This document shows positions 23,355-30,640 of a DNA stretch of 32,854 bases, piece after piece. The translations under genes and the position numbers were made by a program. How positions within the stretch are numbered: position 1 is the stretch's first letter; every line of letters begins with the position of its first letter. The DNA lies in contig CAYFSJ010000015.1 of the NCBI GenBank assembly GCA_964345765.1, positions 1 through 32,854 on the forward strand, given 5' to 3'. The stretch is from DUUI01 sp964345765. Its GTDB lineage: Bacteria > Bacillota_I > Bacilli_A > Erysipelotrichales > Erysipelotrichaceae. The notes beneath the pieces are model-generated. The model searched no databases. It was given only the letters and a program-made list of their open reading frames with translations, and was not told where the DNA came from.

Positions 23355-23645
23355 ATGGAACAACATGAAAGAGAAGTGCTAGAGGCCGAATTGGTAACTG
23401 AGCCGACCCCTTATCCTAAAGAAGAACCGCCTAAACAAGATCGTGTGATTAGCTTTCAACAAATCTTGTTGATTATCTTACTCATCTTTATTCTTGTGTT
23501 TGGGTTCTTAAACTTTAATCAAGTTGAGGTCAACTTATTGTTTGCTAAGATACAAGCACCGCTGGTGGTAATCATCTTCTTAAGTTATATGTTGGGTAGT
23601 ATTATCACTTGGTTAATTCAAGCACTTAAACGAAAACGCAATTGA
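23355..23645 (+). CDS. LapA/DUF1049-type small membrane protein
   Basis: 96 residues. A hydrophilic N-terminus rich in Glu and Pro (to ~33) precedes two membrane helices: ISFQQILLIILLIFILVFGFLNFNQVEVNLLF and APLVVIIFLSYMLGSIITWLIQALKRKR. The 'N...V..NLLF......P....I..S...G.' pattern matches the LapA domain (DUF1049), found in small inner-membrane proteins. AAGGAG lies 9 nt before ATG, and TATAAT just after nrdG suggests its own promoter. It ends in TGA followed directly by TAA, the only TGA stop of an apparently intact gene here. Confidence 0.8.
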   Translation: MEQHEREVLEAELVTEPTPYPKEEPPKQDRVISFQQILLIILLIFILVFGFLNFNQVEVNLLFAKIQAPLVVIIFLSYMLGSIITWLIQALKRKRN

Positions 23646-23647
23646 TA

Positions 23648-23673
23648 AACTCATCGTCATGATGAGTTTTTTT
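23648..23673 (+). terminator. Terminator after the LapA-like gene
   Basis: AACTCATC (23648-23655), loop GTCAT, GATGAGTT (23661-23668), then a run of Ts to 23673. Confidence 0.9.
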
Positions 23674-23749
23674 ATGGATTTTGAGAACAGTTAGTTCCAT
23701 TTCAGTATTTGGTCGAAATGTTAAAATTTGATTAATTTGAAATAAAAGT

Positions 23750-23849
23750 NNNNNNNNNNNNNNNNNNNNNNNNNNNNNNNNNNNNNNNNNNNNNNNNNNN
23801 NNNNNNNNNNNNNNNNNNNNNNNNNNNNNNNNNNNNNNNNNNNNNNNNN
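23750..23849. other. Assembly gap (100 N)
   Basis: A placeholder gap that removes the start and promoter of the ABC transporter ATPase gene. The flanks share no repeat. Bases 23674-23749 before it are AT-rich with no gene visible. Confidence 0.99.
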
Positions 23850-24731
23850 ACCAAAAGATATGGACAAGTCGCAGCTGTTAACCAAGTCAACTTTAATCTT
23901 CGTGAGGGTGAGATATATGGCCTTATTGGAAAAAACGGTGCTGGTAAATCAACATTACTAAAAATGCTAATGGGACTTACAAGACCAACCAGCGGAAATG
24001 TCGTTATTAATCAACAAGAAAGCGAAAGTGGTCTCAACCAAGAAAGAAACAAAATTGGATTCATGTTGGAACCAACCTTCTTCCCCTACCTTAATGCAGT
24101 GAATAACCTAAAGTACTTCGCCAACCTCAAAGGAGTTAAAGGCAAAGAAGAGATTGATCGTGTTTTAAAACTCGTCAATTTAGACGGCGTTAAAAAACCG
24201 GTAAAAGCTTATTCAATGGGAATGAAACAACGCTTAGCCTTAGCCAACGCCTTAGTGGGCAATCCTAAAGTAATCTTATTAGATGAACCAATCAATGGTT
24301 TAGACCCATCTGGCATTGCTGATTTTAGAAATTTAATCCTACGCTTAAGTCGTGAGAATAAGCAGACCTTCGTCATCTCCTCACATATTCTCTCTGAATT
24401 AGCTCTTATGGCCTCAACATTTGGCATCATTGATAATGGTGTCCTCATTAAGGAAATGTCCTCAGAAGAGCTGCACCAACAAACCCAGCGCACTTTAGTG
24501 ATTAAAACAGATGATGCGTTAAAAACAAAATCACTCTTATTAGAGTTCTATCCTCATATTGAGATTAATAATAAAGATGAAGTGATCATTCATGAGTTTG
24601 AAAATAATGGAACCGATAAGATTGCCGAGATGTTATTCAACAATAATCAACGTTTGTTTAAATTGACCACTCAGGAGACAACCCTTGAAGAATTCTACTT
24701 TAATTTAATTGGAGGTGCTCAATATGCTTAA
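23850..24731 (+). CDS. ABC transporter ATP-binding protein, N-terminus lost in gap (partial)
   Basis: The frame is open from the first base after the gap and encodes TKRYGQVAAVNQVNFNLREGEIYGLIGKNGAGKSTLLKML, so the ATG at 23964 inside Walker A downstream sequence is not the start; only about 5-10 residues are missing. Walker A is GKNGAGKST, the signature is YSMGMKQRLALA (a variant of LSGGQ common in BcrA/NatA-type exporters), Walker B is VILLDEPINGLDP and the switch His lies in ISSHIL. A ~70-residue C-terminal domain follows. It overlaps the permease gene by 8 nt. Substrate is unknown: peptide antibiotic, lantibiotic or Na+ export are typical of the type. Confidence 0.92.
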   Translation, partial: TKRYGQVAAVNQVNFNLREGEIYGLIGKNGAGKSTLLKMLMGLTRPTSGNVVINQQESESGLNQERNKIGFMLEPTFFPYLNAVNNLKYFANLKGVKGKEEIDRVLKLVNLDGVKKPVKAYSMGMKQRLALANALVGNPKVILLDEPINGLDPSGIADFRNLILRLSRENKQTFVISSHILSELALMASTFGIIDNGVLIKEMSSEELHQQTQRTLVIKTDDALKTKSLLLEFYPHIEINNKDEVIIHEFENNGTDKIAEMLFNNNQRLFKLTTQETTLEEFYFNLIGGAQYA

Positions 24732-25473
24732 CTATATTAAGAGTGAACTGTATCGACTTAGTCACAAACGCAGTATGTATGTTTTTTATGGTAGTTTATT
24801 TTTAATTGTCACACTCATTCTCTTCTTTACCCAAGGACAAGCTAGTACCTTTGATATGTCTATTTATGGTGGAATTATGATATCCATGTCTATTGTCTTT
24901 TTTGGGACACAACTCTACTATGCAGTCTATGGTGATGATTATACCCATAAAACACAATCCCTAATCTTCTCAACTGGTTTATCGAAAGGGAAGTATATTC
25001 TATCGAAATTAATTGTCTATATGATTATGGTGGCCATCATCTTTGGAATATCAGCCATTTATTACTACATTATTTGGGTAATTAAAGTTGGTGAAGCCCC
25101 AGTCTTTGGGACACCAGAAGTTAATTTAGTGGTTAATGAAGCGATTGTCCGTATCCCAGCTCTAATTGGTTTTGTGTTAGTAGCCTCAGGAGTAACTCAT
25201 TTCTTTCAAAGTGCGAATGCGGGAGGTATCTTATTACCAATCATGATTGTTGGCTTAATGAATCAAATCCTACTATTAATTTCAAATGTCTTCAGTTGGT
25301 TAGAGAAACCATTGGAGTATCTACTCTCAAGTCAAATTATTACTCAAACAGGAAAAACAATTGATGGTCTAGAGTTTGATAAAGTGATCTATCTGGTCAT
25401 CATCGTTTATATAATTGTTGGCTTGGCTATAAGCTTATTCTCTTTGAAGACAAAGGATACTCAAATTAATTAA
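24724..25473 (+). CDS. ABC-2 type permease
   Basis: 249 residues. The N-terminal MLNYIKSELYRLSHKRSMYVFYGSLFLIVT is typical of ABC-2 exporters, followed by about five more hydrophobic segments (GIMISMSIVFFGTQLYYAV, YMIMVAIIFGISAIYYYI, IPALIGFVLVASGVTHFF, GILLPIMIVGLMNQILLLI, VIYLVIIVYIIVGLAISLF). The ATG at 24724 with GGAGGTG 6 nt upstream is the start, inside the last codons of the ATPase gene, so the two are coupled and form one exporter. It is weakly conserved, and its substrate cannot be told. Confidence 0.88.
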   Translation: MLNYIKSELYRLSHKRSMYVFYGSLFLIVTLILFFTQGQASTFDMSIYGGIMISMSIVFFGTQLYYAVYGDDYTHKTQSLIFSTGLSKGKYILSKLIVYMIMVAIIFGISAIYYYIIWVIKVGEAPVFGTPEVNLVVNEAIVRIPALIGFVLVASGVTHFFQSANAGGILLPIMIVGLMNQILLLISNVFSWLEKPLEYLLSSQIITQTGKTIDGLEFDKVIYLVIIVYIIVGLAISLFSLKTKDTQIN

Positions 25474-25481
25474 TAAACCAA

Positions 25482-25519
25482 AGGATAATCTTATTTAACC
25501 TGAGATTATTCTTTTTTTA
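25482..25519 (+). terminator. Terminator of the ABC exporter operon
   Basis: AGGATAATCT (25482-25491) pairs with AGATTATTCT (25503-25512), then seven Ts. Confidence 0.88.
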
Positions 25520-25588
25520 ACTCTTAATGATTTAAAAAAATATAATTATTTCGGTTTGGGCATATTAATGGTATTCAAAATTCAAAGT

Positions 25589-25605
25589 GGTATACTTTTT
25601 ATACC
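25589..25605. promoter_or_regulatory. Palindromic operator overlapping the FMN-reductase promoter
   Basis: GGTATA, CTTTT, TATACC: a perfect 6-bp dyad. TATACT (25591-25596) inside it can serve as the -10, and the ribosome-binding site AAAGGAG follows at 25614-25620. Dyads with TATAC half-sites at redox genes suggest a MarR/HxlR-type repressor, but none is encoded nearby. Confidence 0.45.
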
Positions 25606-25629
25606 GAAAGAAAAAAGGAGATAGTACAA

Positions 25630-26187
25630 ATGACAAAAATAGCAATTATTGTAGGATCAATCCGTGAAGGACGTGTAGGAGACCAAGTCGCAGACTGGGT
25701 TAAAAAACATGGTGATGAGCATGGTAATGCAGAATATTCAATTATTGATTTAAAAGATTATGATATGCCACTCTTCTACAAACGTTTCTCAGAATATACA
25801 GGTGAAGAACCAGAATATGACAAACTTAAAGAATTAAGCGAGAAGACCAAAGAAGCAGATGGATATATCTTTATTACACCAGAATACAACCGTTCAATTG
25901 TCCCTTCTCAAAAGAACTTCATTGACTTATATTATGAAGAATTCGTCAATAAATCAGCTGGAATCGTTTCGTATGGTTCTGCCTTAGGTGGACGTGCTGC
26001 TGAACATATGCGCAGTGTCTTTGCTGAGTTACAAATTGCCGATGTTAGACAACATGTTGGCTTAAGCTTATTCACTGACTTTGAAAACTTCACAACGTTC
26101 AAACCAGCTGATGCTCATAAAGATGGTCTAATCACTTTATTTGACCAAGTCAAAACTTGGGCTGATGCACTTGCTGAATTAAGATAA
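25630..26187 (+). CDS. NADPH-dependent FMN reductase family protein
   Basis: 185 residues with a flavodoxin fold. The N-terminus MTKIAIIVGSIREGRVGDQVADWV has the GSxRxxR phosphate-binding motif. IIDLKDYDMPLFY and GYIFITPEYNRSIVPSQKNFIDL correspond to the family's 'TPEYN.S.p..LKN.iDw', and GIVSYGSALGGRAAEHMRSVF follows. Members reduce FMN, quinones or azo compounds with NAD(P)H. AAAGGAGATAGTACAA precedes ATG. It is monocistronic, with its own promoter dyad and terminator. Confidence 0.9.
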   Translation: MTKIAIIVGSIREGRVGDQVADWVKKHGDEHGNAEYSIIDLKDYDMPLFYKRFSEYTGEEPEYDKLKELSEKTKEADGYIFITPEYNRSIVPSQKNFIDLYYEEFVNKSAGIVSYGSALGGRAAEHMRSVFAELQIADVRQHVGLSLFTDFENFTTFKPADAHKDGLITLFDQVKTWADALAELR

Positions 26188-26199
26188 ATTTAATGTATT

Positions 26200-26224
26200 G
26201 CTCGACTTAAAGTCGGGCTTTTTT
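26200..26224 (+). terminator. Terminator of the FMN reductase gene
   Basis: GCTCGACT (26200-26207), TAA, AGTCGGGC (26211-26218), then Ts. Confidence 0.88.
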
Positions 26225-26243
26225 ATTATCGATTACTTCTATA

Positions 26244-26272
26244 TTGTTCTATCTTTCTAATAAACCTATAAT
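26244..26272 (+). promoter_or_regulatory. Promoter of the small gene and aldo/keto reductase
   Basis: -35 TTGTTC (26244-26249), a 17-bp spacer, -10 TATAAT (26267-26272). Confidence 0.75.
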
Positions 26273-26293
26273 AGATATAAGGAGATATACAAT

Positions 26294-26486
26294 ATGTCAA
26301 ACTTAATTGACCCAACCAATAACAAGGCGAAACAAGTAAATGGACTAAGCAAAGATACGCTCCAAGCGCTATTAGAATCCGAAAGAATCAGTAAGGATCA
26401 AAGTGCTAAGATTTTTTGATGTTGAGGAAGCGCCAAAAAATTTAAAAGATGATAATAAGGAGGAATTATGGAATATAGAACTTTAA
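26294..26486 (+). pseudogene. Small acidic protein, frameshifted, before the aldo/keto reductase
   Basis: ATG at 26294 has AAGGAG 9 nt upstream and its own promoter. The frame runs 41 residues (MSNLIDPTNNKAKQVNGLSK...SAKIF) to TGA at 26417. Removing one T from the run of six at about 26412-26417 continues it as FDVEEAPKNLKDDNKEEL to TAA at 26486, giving 63 residues that overlap the next start by 19 nt. The span is one base over a multiple of three, as expected for a single insertion. No family is recognised; it is helical and charged. It may be a genuine 41-residue peptide, a frameshift mutation or a homopolymer sequencing error. Confidence 0.45.
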
Positions 26487-27313
26487 ACAATGGATTAAAA
26501 ATACCAATGGTTGGCTATGGTGTCTATAAAATAGAAGAACATGACCAATGTGTTCAATGCATACTTGATGCACTAGAAGTTGGTTATAGACTCATTGATA
26601 CAGCACAGCTTTATATTAATGAAAAAGCAGTAGGAGACGCCATTAAACAGACCAATATCCCAAGAGAAGAGATTTTTATTACAACCAAAGTGTGGCCAAC
26701 CAATGCTGGTTATGAAAAAGCGAAACAATCTATCTTAGACTCCATTGAAAAACTTCAAGTTGATTATGTGGACTGTATTATGATTCACCAACCATTTGGT
26801 GATTATTATGGTACTTATAGAGCTTTAGAAGAATTCTATGAACAAGGATTAATTAAATCAGTCGGCGTTAGTAACTTTTACTCAGATAGACTACTCGATA
26901 TAATTCATTACAATAAGGTTGTCCCTGTCATTGATCAAGTTGAAGCACATGTCTTTGCTCAACGATTTGAAGAAAAAGAAATCATGGAAAAACATAATAT
27001 CTTGATGCAAGCGTGGTCACCTTTAGCTAGAGGAGAAAACAATATCTTCAACCATGAAGTGTTATCACCAATTGGTCAAAAGTATAATAAAACTTCAGCA
27101 CAAATTGCACTGAAGTATCTTGTTCAAAATGGAATCTCGGTTGTTCCTAAAACAGTTAATAAGGATAGAATGAAACAAAATATTGATTTGTTTGATTTTA
27201 AGCTTACCCAAGATGAACTCGATCAAATCAGAAAACTAGACAAAACCTTTAGATTTACAGATCATCGCGATCCTGAAGTGGCTCAAAATATTATGGATCG
27301 AACATTTGAGTAA
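26468..27313 (+). CDS. Aldo/keto reductase
   Basis: 281 residues, an NADPH-dependent (alpha/beta)8 carbonyl reductase of the 2,5-diketogluconate reductase type. MVGYGVYKI is near the N-terminus, and the catalytic tetrad is Asp44 and Tyr49 in DTAQLYINE, Lys74 in ITTKVWP and His107 in IHQPFGDYYG. IKSVGVSNFY, DQVEAHVF, QAWSPLARG and the cofactor loop VVPKTVNKDRMKQN are also typical. AAGGAGG lies 5 nt before ATG. It reduces aldehydes such as methylglyoxal or sugar derivatives; the exact substrate is not known. Its 3' end faces the response-regulator gene, with 8 bp between. Confidence 0.93.
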   Translation: MEYRTLNNGLKIPMVGYGVYKIEEHDQCVQCILDALEVGYRLIDTAQLYINEKAVGDAIKQTNIPREEIFITTKVWPTNAGYEKAKQSILDSIEKLQVDYVDCIMIHQPFGDYYGTYRALEEFYEQGLIKSVGVSNFYSDRLLDIIHYNKVVPVIDQVEAHVFAQRFEEKEIMEKHNILMQAWSPLARGENNIFNHEVLSPIGQKYNKTSAQIALKYLVQNGISVVPKTVNKDRMKQNIDLFDFKLTQDELDQIRKLDKTFRFTDHRDPEVAQNIMDRTFE

Positions 27314-27321
27314 ATCGTAAT

Positions 27322-28097
27322 TTATTTTATTAGATCTTGTTGAAACTTCTTAGGGTTCATTCCTAAATGGTTTTTAATATTTGAGAAAAATATCGTTGAT
27401 CCTTATAGCCTACTAAATAGGCTACAGTATTTATTCTTGTATTTGGATTTTTTAACATTTGACAAGCTACAGAAAGTCGATAATGTGTTAAATATTCAAT
27501 AACTGTGTAGTTTGTCTCTTCTTTAAATAAATGACTTAAATAACTTTCAGAGACATTTAATGCATCTGCAATTTTTAAGACTGTTAATTCTTCACTGAAG
27601 TTTTCTTTAATATAATTTAACGCTTTGATAATGTTAATATGTTTACTATTAGAAGTTTCGGATAATCGTTTATTAATATTATCGAGTTGTGAAAACTTTT
27701 GTGGAACTTGTTCTTGAACAATACGTTCTTGAACTTTTTCTTTTGCTTTTAACAATGCTTCTTCCAACTGGTTATCATTAAATGGTTTCACTAAATAATC
27801 TACCACTCTAAAATCAATTGCTTTTTTAGCATATTCAAAATCATTATAGGCCGTTATAAAAATTATTACTGGGTTATAATGCTCTAAAATTTGTTCAACC
27901 ATCTTGATGCCACTTAAAATAGGCATTTTAATATCTGTTATAACAATATCAGGTCTAAGTTTTAGGACTAAATCCAAACCTTCTTGCCCATTTTTGGCTT
28001 CACCGATTACTTTAAAATCGTAAACTTCCCAGGGAGTTGTTAAAATTAATCCTTTGCGGACTATAATTTCATCTTCAATAATGACGACTCTATACAC
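27322..28097 (-). pseudogene. YesN-type response regulator (REC + AraC HTH), frameshifted at the C-terminus
   Basis: The receiver domain (~1-120: VVIIEDEIIVRKGL, IVITDIKMP with phospho-Asp about 55, FITAYNDFEYAKKAI, DYLVKPF) is followed by a linker and an AraC-type DNA-binding domain (IIKALNYIKENFSEELTVLKIADAL ... YLVGYKDQRYFSQI). The frame then breaks: adding one T in ATATTAAAAACC near 27375 gives IFKNHLGMNPKKFQQDLIK and a stop at 27322, the normal end of the family. As read, it stops at 27363 with QILKTI, losing the last ~17 residues of the second HTH. GTG at 28097 is preferred because AAGGTG lies 6 nt upstream. It overlaps the chimeric gene by 8 nt, as regulator and kinase genes often do. 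Confidence 0.8.
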
Positions 28098-28854
28098 GAT
28101 TAACACCTTCTGCTTCTTTTAATAATTTGAGATAGATACAAGTCATATCCTTTTCGCGTTTATAACTTAGGCCAAAATCTTCCCCATAATATAATTTGAT
28201 CCGTTTATTCACGTTATTTATTCCAACACCATGAGCATGTTCATTTTCTAGGATTTCTGAAAATTCAATGTTAAATCCAGGTCCATTGTATGCTGAACCA
28301 CTTTTAGCAGGGTCTGCCATGGCAATCTTACCCTTGAAATTAGGATTTAATACGTCTTGCCAACTTGTTGGTACATCTTCTTCAGCCACTAGATTCGTAT
28401 TATACATAATGACCATTGGAAGTGGACTTTCACCAATCCATTGAAGATTTTCATCATAATATTGAGGATCAATATTTTCTAATTCTGGTGATTCATAAGC
28501 ATAGAAATACTCAGCAAATGAAGCTAAAGATTCAGCTCCACCACCCCATAGAACATCTCCTAAAGGATTGTCACTTTCAGATTCAACACGTTTTAATAAT
28601 TCACCTGTTCCTGCAGCAACAATTTCGACTTTAATTCCAGTTTGTTCTTCAAATTCTTGAATGACTAGATTGATTGTTTCTGCCGGATGTGGTGAGTAAA
28701 CTGTTAAAGTGTCAGAACCACTGTCAGAGCTTTGATCATCTTCAGAATCTGGTTCAGTTTCTACACCTGGTTCAGTTTCTACTCCTGGATCTGGATCAAC
28801 AGGATCATTATTAGTTTCTGTAGCACAAGCTACCAATGAGAAAACTAACAACAA
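28090..28854 (-). pseudogene. Chimera: iron/sugar ABC binding lipoprotein fused to a histidine-kinase tail
   Basis: Residues 1-~190 are a type 1/AfuA-like ABC substrate-binding lipoprotein: LLVFSLVAC lipobox, an acidic linker with two GVETEP repeats, LTVYSPHPAETINLVIQEFEEQTGIKVEIVAAG, GDVLWGGGAESL, NPNFKGKIAMADPAKSGSAYN. Without a frame change the text becomes GPGF ... HGVGINNVNKRIKLYYGEDFGL, the G-boxes and end of a YesM-type sensor kinase ATPase domain. The second half of the binding protein (~150 residues) and most of the kinase (~400) are missing, so an in-frame deletion, or a misassembly, joined them at AAYN/GPGF-like sequence near 28290. The start is also damaged: GGAGGAAG is present, but the expected ATG-AAA-AAT reads ATTAAAATT and only TTG codons remain. 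Confidence 0.75.
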
Positions 28855-28908
28855 CGATAGTAATACCTTGAATAAATTTTAATTTAACTTCCTCCTTTTA
28901 GGTTTTTC

Positions 28909-28925
28909 GTTAATTCTAGATTAAC
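28909..28925. promoter_or_regulatory. Palindrome over the -10 of the binding-protein gene
   Basis: GTTAAT, TCTAG, ATTAAC: a perfect 6-bp dyad overlapping the -10 (28918-28923). A possible operator. Confidence 0.4.
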
Positions 28926-28946
28926 ACTTAAGTAAAGCGCTAACAA
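28918..28946 (-). promoter_or_regulatory. Promoter of the binding-protein/kinase/regulator locus
   Basis: Minus strand -35 TTGTTA (28941-28946), a 17-bp spacer, -10 TAATCT (28918-28923). The leader has AAAGGAGGAAG. Confidence 0.55.
28932..28945 (+). promoter_or_regulatory. CcpA cre-like site inside the promoter
   Basis: GTAAAGCGCTAACA matches TGWAARCGYTWNCW at 12 of 14 positions, with the full core AAAGCGCTAACA. It lies between and over the -35, a repressing position, fitting carbon catabolite control of an uptake system. Confidence 0.5.
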
Positions 28947-28985
28947 TGTGCCAATTCTGCATAAATGTTGAATTTTCTGCATTAT

Positions 28986-29019
28986 GAAAAAACGAAGATG
29001 TATTGTTGCTATCTTCGTT
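28986..29019 (-). terminator. Terminator of the phosphatase/methyltransferase unit
   Basis: Minus strand: AACGAAGAT, AGCAACAATAC loop, ATCTTCGTT then Ts (As at 28987-28992 on plus). Confidence 0.88.
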
Positions 29020-29059
29020 TATCCTTTCTTACTTTTAAATTATCCTGATACTCCTAACT

Positions 29060-29899
29060 CTATAAACCAGTAATTAATTCTAATATTTTCTCTATCACAG
29101 CATAGTCATGATAATGGCCAATGACTTCATCAGCCATTTGTTTAGCATCACTGGTACCACTTAATGGCGCATATGATTTAAATCGTTTTAACATTTCTAA
29201 ATCATTATTACCATCACCAAAGACGATTATTTCATCCTGTTTAATATTGAGATGATTGGCTAAAAACTCGATAGCATTAGCCTTATTAATTCGATTTGGC
29301 ATAATTTCATAGAAACCAGGTTTAAATGGGGTATTAACAAGAGTTGGATGATTTTCTATAAATTCATCTAACTCTTTTTTCTTTGTCTCATCCTTTATAT
29401 GACAATTAATTTTATAGACTTTCTCTTTTAAAGCTTGTTTTATATCTGAGACAAACGTTCGTCGACTCAGTATTTCTTCGCGTTCACTCGGTGTAATCTC
29501 TTGATAATACGCTTGTGTTTTAATATTAAAATGAAAGTTGTTATCAACATAGGTCTCTCTATCTCCAAAAACCCATGTTTCTTTATCCCCAACCATATGA
29601 AAATGGATGTCACTTAATTCTGTTAAGATTGATTGAAGTTCTTCAAAAGTATAACACTCTTGGTAAAGTGTCTTAAAAGAAGGATCATGGACCTGTGCTC
29701 CATTTTTACTAATACGATACACTGGGTAGCCGTCAAACTCTAAATGATTATGATCTTGATACAATGGTCTTCCTGTCGCAACAACAAAAACAATCCTAGC
29801 ATCGATCACTTTCTTTACAACGTCTATAATCTTTTGGTCGACTTGATGGTGCTTATTTAATAAAGAACCATCCAAATCGGATACAATCATTTTAATCAA
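29060..29899 (-). CDS. Cof-type HAD phosphatase (first copy)
   Basis: 279 residues, HAD class IIB (Cof). Motif I MIVSDLDGSLLN has Ser where DGT is usual, VVATGRP is motif II, Lys is probably in NRINKANAIEF, and motif IV is VFGDGNNDLEML. The cap domain lies between. These enzymes hydrolyse sugar phosphates, flavin or pyridoxal phosphates; the substrate is not predictable. The TTG at 29899 is likely the start (AAAGGAG 11 nt upstream with normal spacing); the ATG 9 nt further in is spaced too far. It is the second gene after the methyltransferase, 13 nt apart. It is a paralogue of the gene ending at 30630. Confidence 0.9.
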   Translation of the reverse strand: MIKMIVSDLDGSLLNKHHQVDQKIIDVVKKVIDARIVFVVATGRPLYQDHNHLEFDGYPVYRISKNGAQVHDPSFKTLYQECYTFEELQSILTELSDIHFHMVGDKETWVFGDRETYVDNNFHFNIKTQAYYQEITPSEREEILSRRTFVSDIKQALKEKVYKINCHIKDETKKKELDEFIENHPTLVNTPFKPGFYEIMPNRINKANAIEFLANHLNIKQDEIIVFGDGNNDLEMLKRFKSYAPLSGTSDAKQMADEVIGHYHDYAVIEKILELITGL

Positions 29900-29912
29900 A
29901 TCAATTACTCCT

Positions 29913-30503
29913 TTATTTATGGTTGAAAATTAGAACGCCTGTACAATACGATTTACGAATAAAGGTAATCTCATAATCGGGGAACAATTCCAAATAATTC
30001 TCTACGGTAATATACCATTCATTATCGTCCCAATTTTCATAATCTTTTTCTTTGACCCATTCCATTTGTTGGGCGGTATAGGTCATGACATCACCAATGA
30101 TTAATTTATCCGTTATTTTCATTAGTTGATTGATTATTTCAAATTGTCTTTTCTCATGAAAATGATGTATAAAATAGGTCATAATCACTGTATTAAAATC
30201 ATGGTCAAACTCTGGTAATGTTTCATTGGCATCATAGAGTCTTAAATCAGCATTAGGCATCTTCTCTTGGGCGATTTTTAACATTTCCTCTGAGAAGTCT
30301 AACCCTAGTATATCAAAGTCGCGATGATATAACTCACTGGCGATATTGCCTGTGCCAATGCCTAAATCTAATACTTTTGGGCCAACTGTTTGTTGGATCA
30401 CTTCCATAACAATTTCGTCATATCCCGCAAATGGATATGTTTCTTGTTTTTGGACACTTTCATCATAACTTTTTGACCATGCATCAAAATCTTGTGCTTC
30501 CAT
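29913..30503 (-). CDS. Class I SAM-dependent methyltransferase (YrrT-like)
   Basis: 196 residues. DFDAWSKSYDESVQ at the N-terminus and FAGYDEIVMEVI resemble the YrrT-like family ('WA..YD..V......F..Y..IL'). SAM-binding motif I is VLDLGIGTGNIASEL, LGLDFSEEMLKIAQEKMP follows, and DFNTVIMTYFIHHFHEKRQ is the post-III region. Substrate unknown; YrrT in Bacillus is linked to methionine-cysteine conversion, but no sulfur genes are near. AAAGG lies 11 nt before ATG, a weak site. It sits between two Cof-type phosphatases. Confidence 0.87.
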   Translation of the reverse strand: MEAQDFDAWSKSYDESVQKQETYPFAGYDEIVMEVIQQTVGPKVLDLGIGTGNIASELYHRDFDILGLDFSEEMLKIAQEKMPNADLRLYDANETLPEFDHDFNTVIMTYFIHHFHEKRQFEIINQLMKITDKLIIGDVMTYTAQQMEWVKEKDYENWDDNEWYITVENYLELFPDYEITFIRKSYCTGVLIFNHK

Positions 30504-30539
30504 TTCTTACTTAACCTTTCACTTTAAATTTATTACTTA

Positions 30540-30586
30540 GTTGTTTACATTGAATAACTCTATTTTTAGTACTATCTGTAAACAAC
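30540..30586. repeat. Widely spaced inverted repeat before the methyltransferase gene
   Basis: GTTGTTTACA (30540-30549) and TGTAAACAAC (30577-30586) form a perfect 10-bp dyad with a 27-bp centre. The minus-strand -35 candidate TTGTTT lies in one arm. It could be a two-site operator or a long hairpin. Confidence 0.45.
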
Positions 30587-30600
30587 ATCTTCTATAAGTT

Positions 30601-30640
30601 AGAATTCTTGATTTCTTCTTAGAAATTAATTAAGAATTCT
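30601..30640. repeat. Imperfect long hairpin at the end of the second phosphatase gene
   Basis: AGAATTCTT (30601-30609) pairs with AAGAATTCT (30632-30640), and ATTTCT with AGAAAT inside. It covers the gene's stop codon but has no T-run, so it may stabilise the 3' end and is not a standard terminator. Confidence 0.45.

Noticed and set aside
28741..28800. Short tandem repeat encoding GVETEP twice as a mobile or regulatory repeat
   Set aside because: It is only an acidic linker of the lipoprotein; two units are not enough to call a repeat element.
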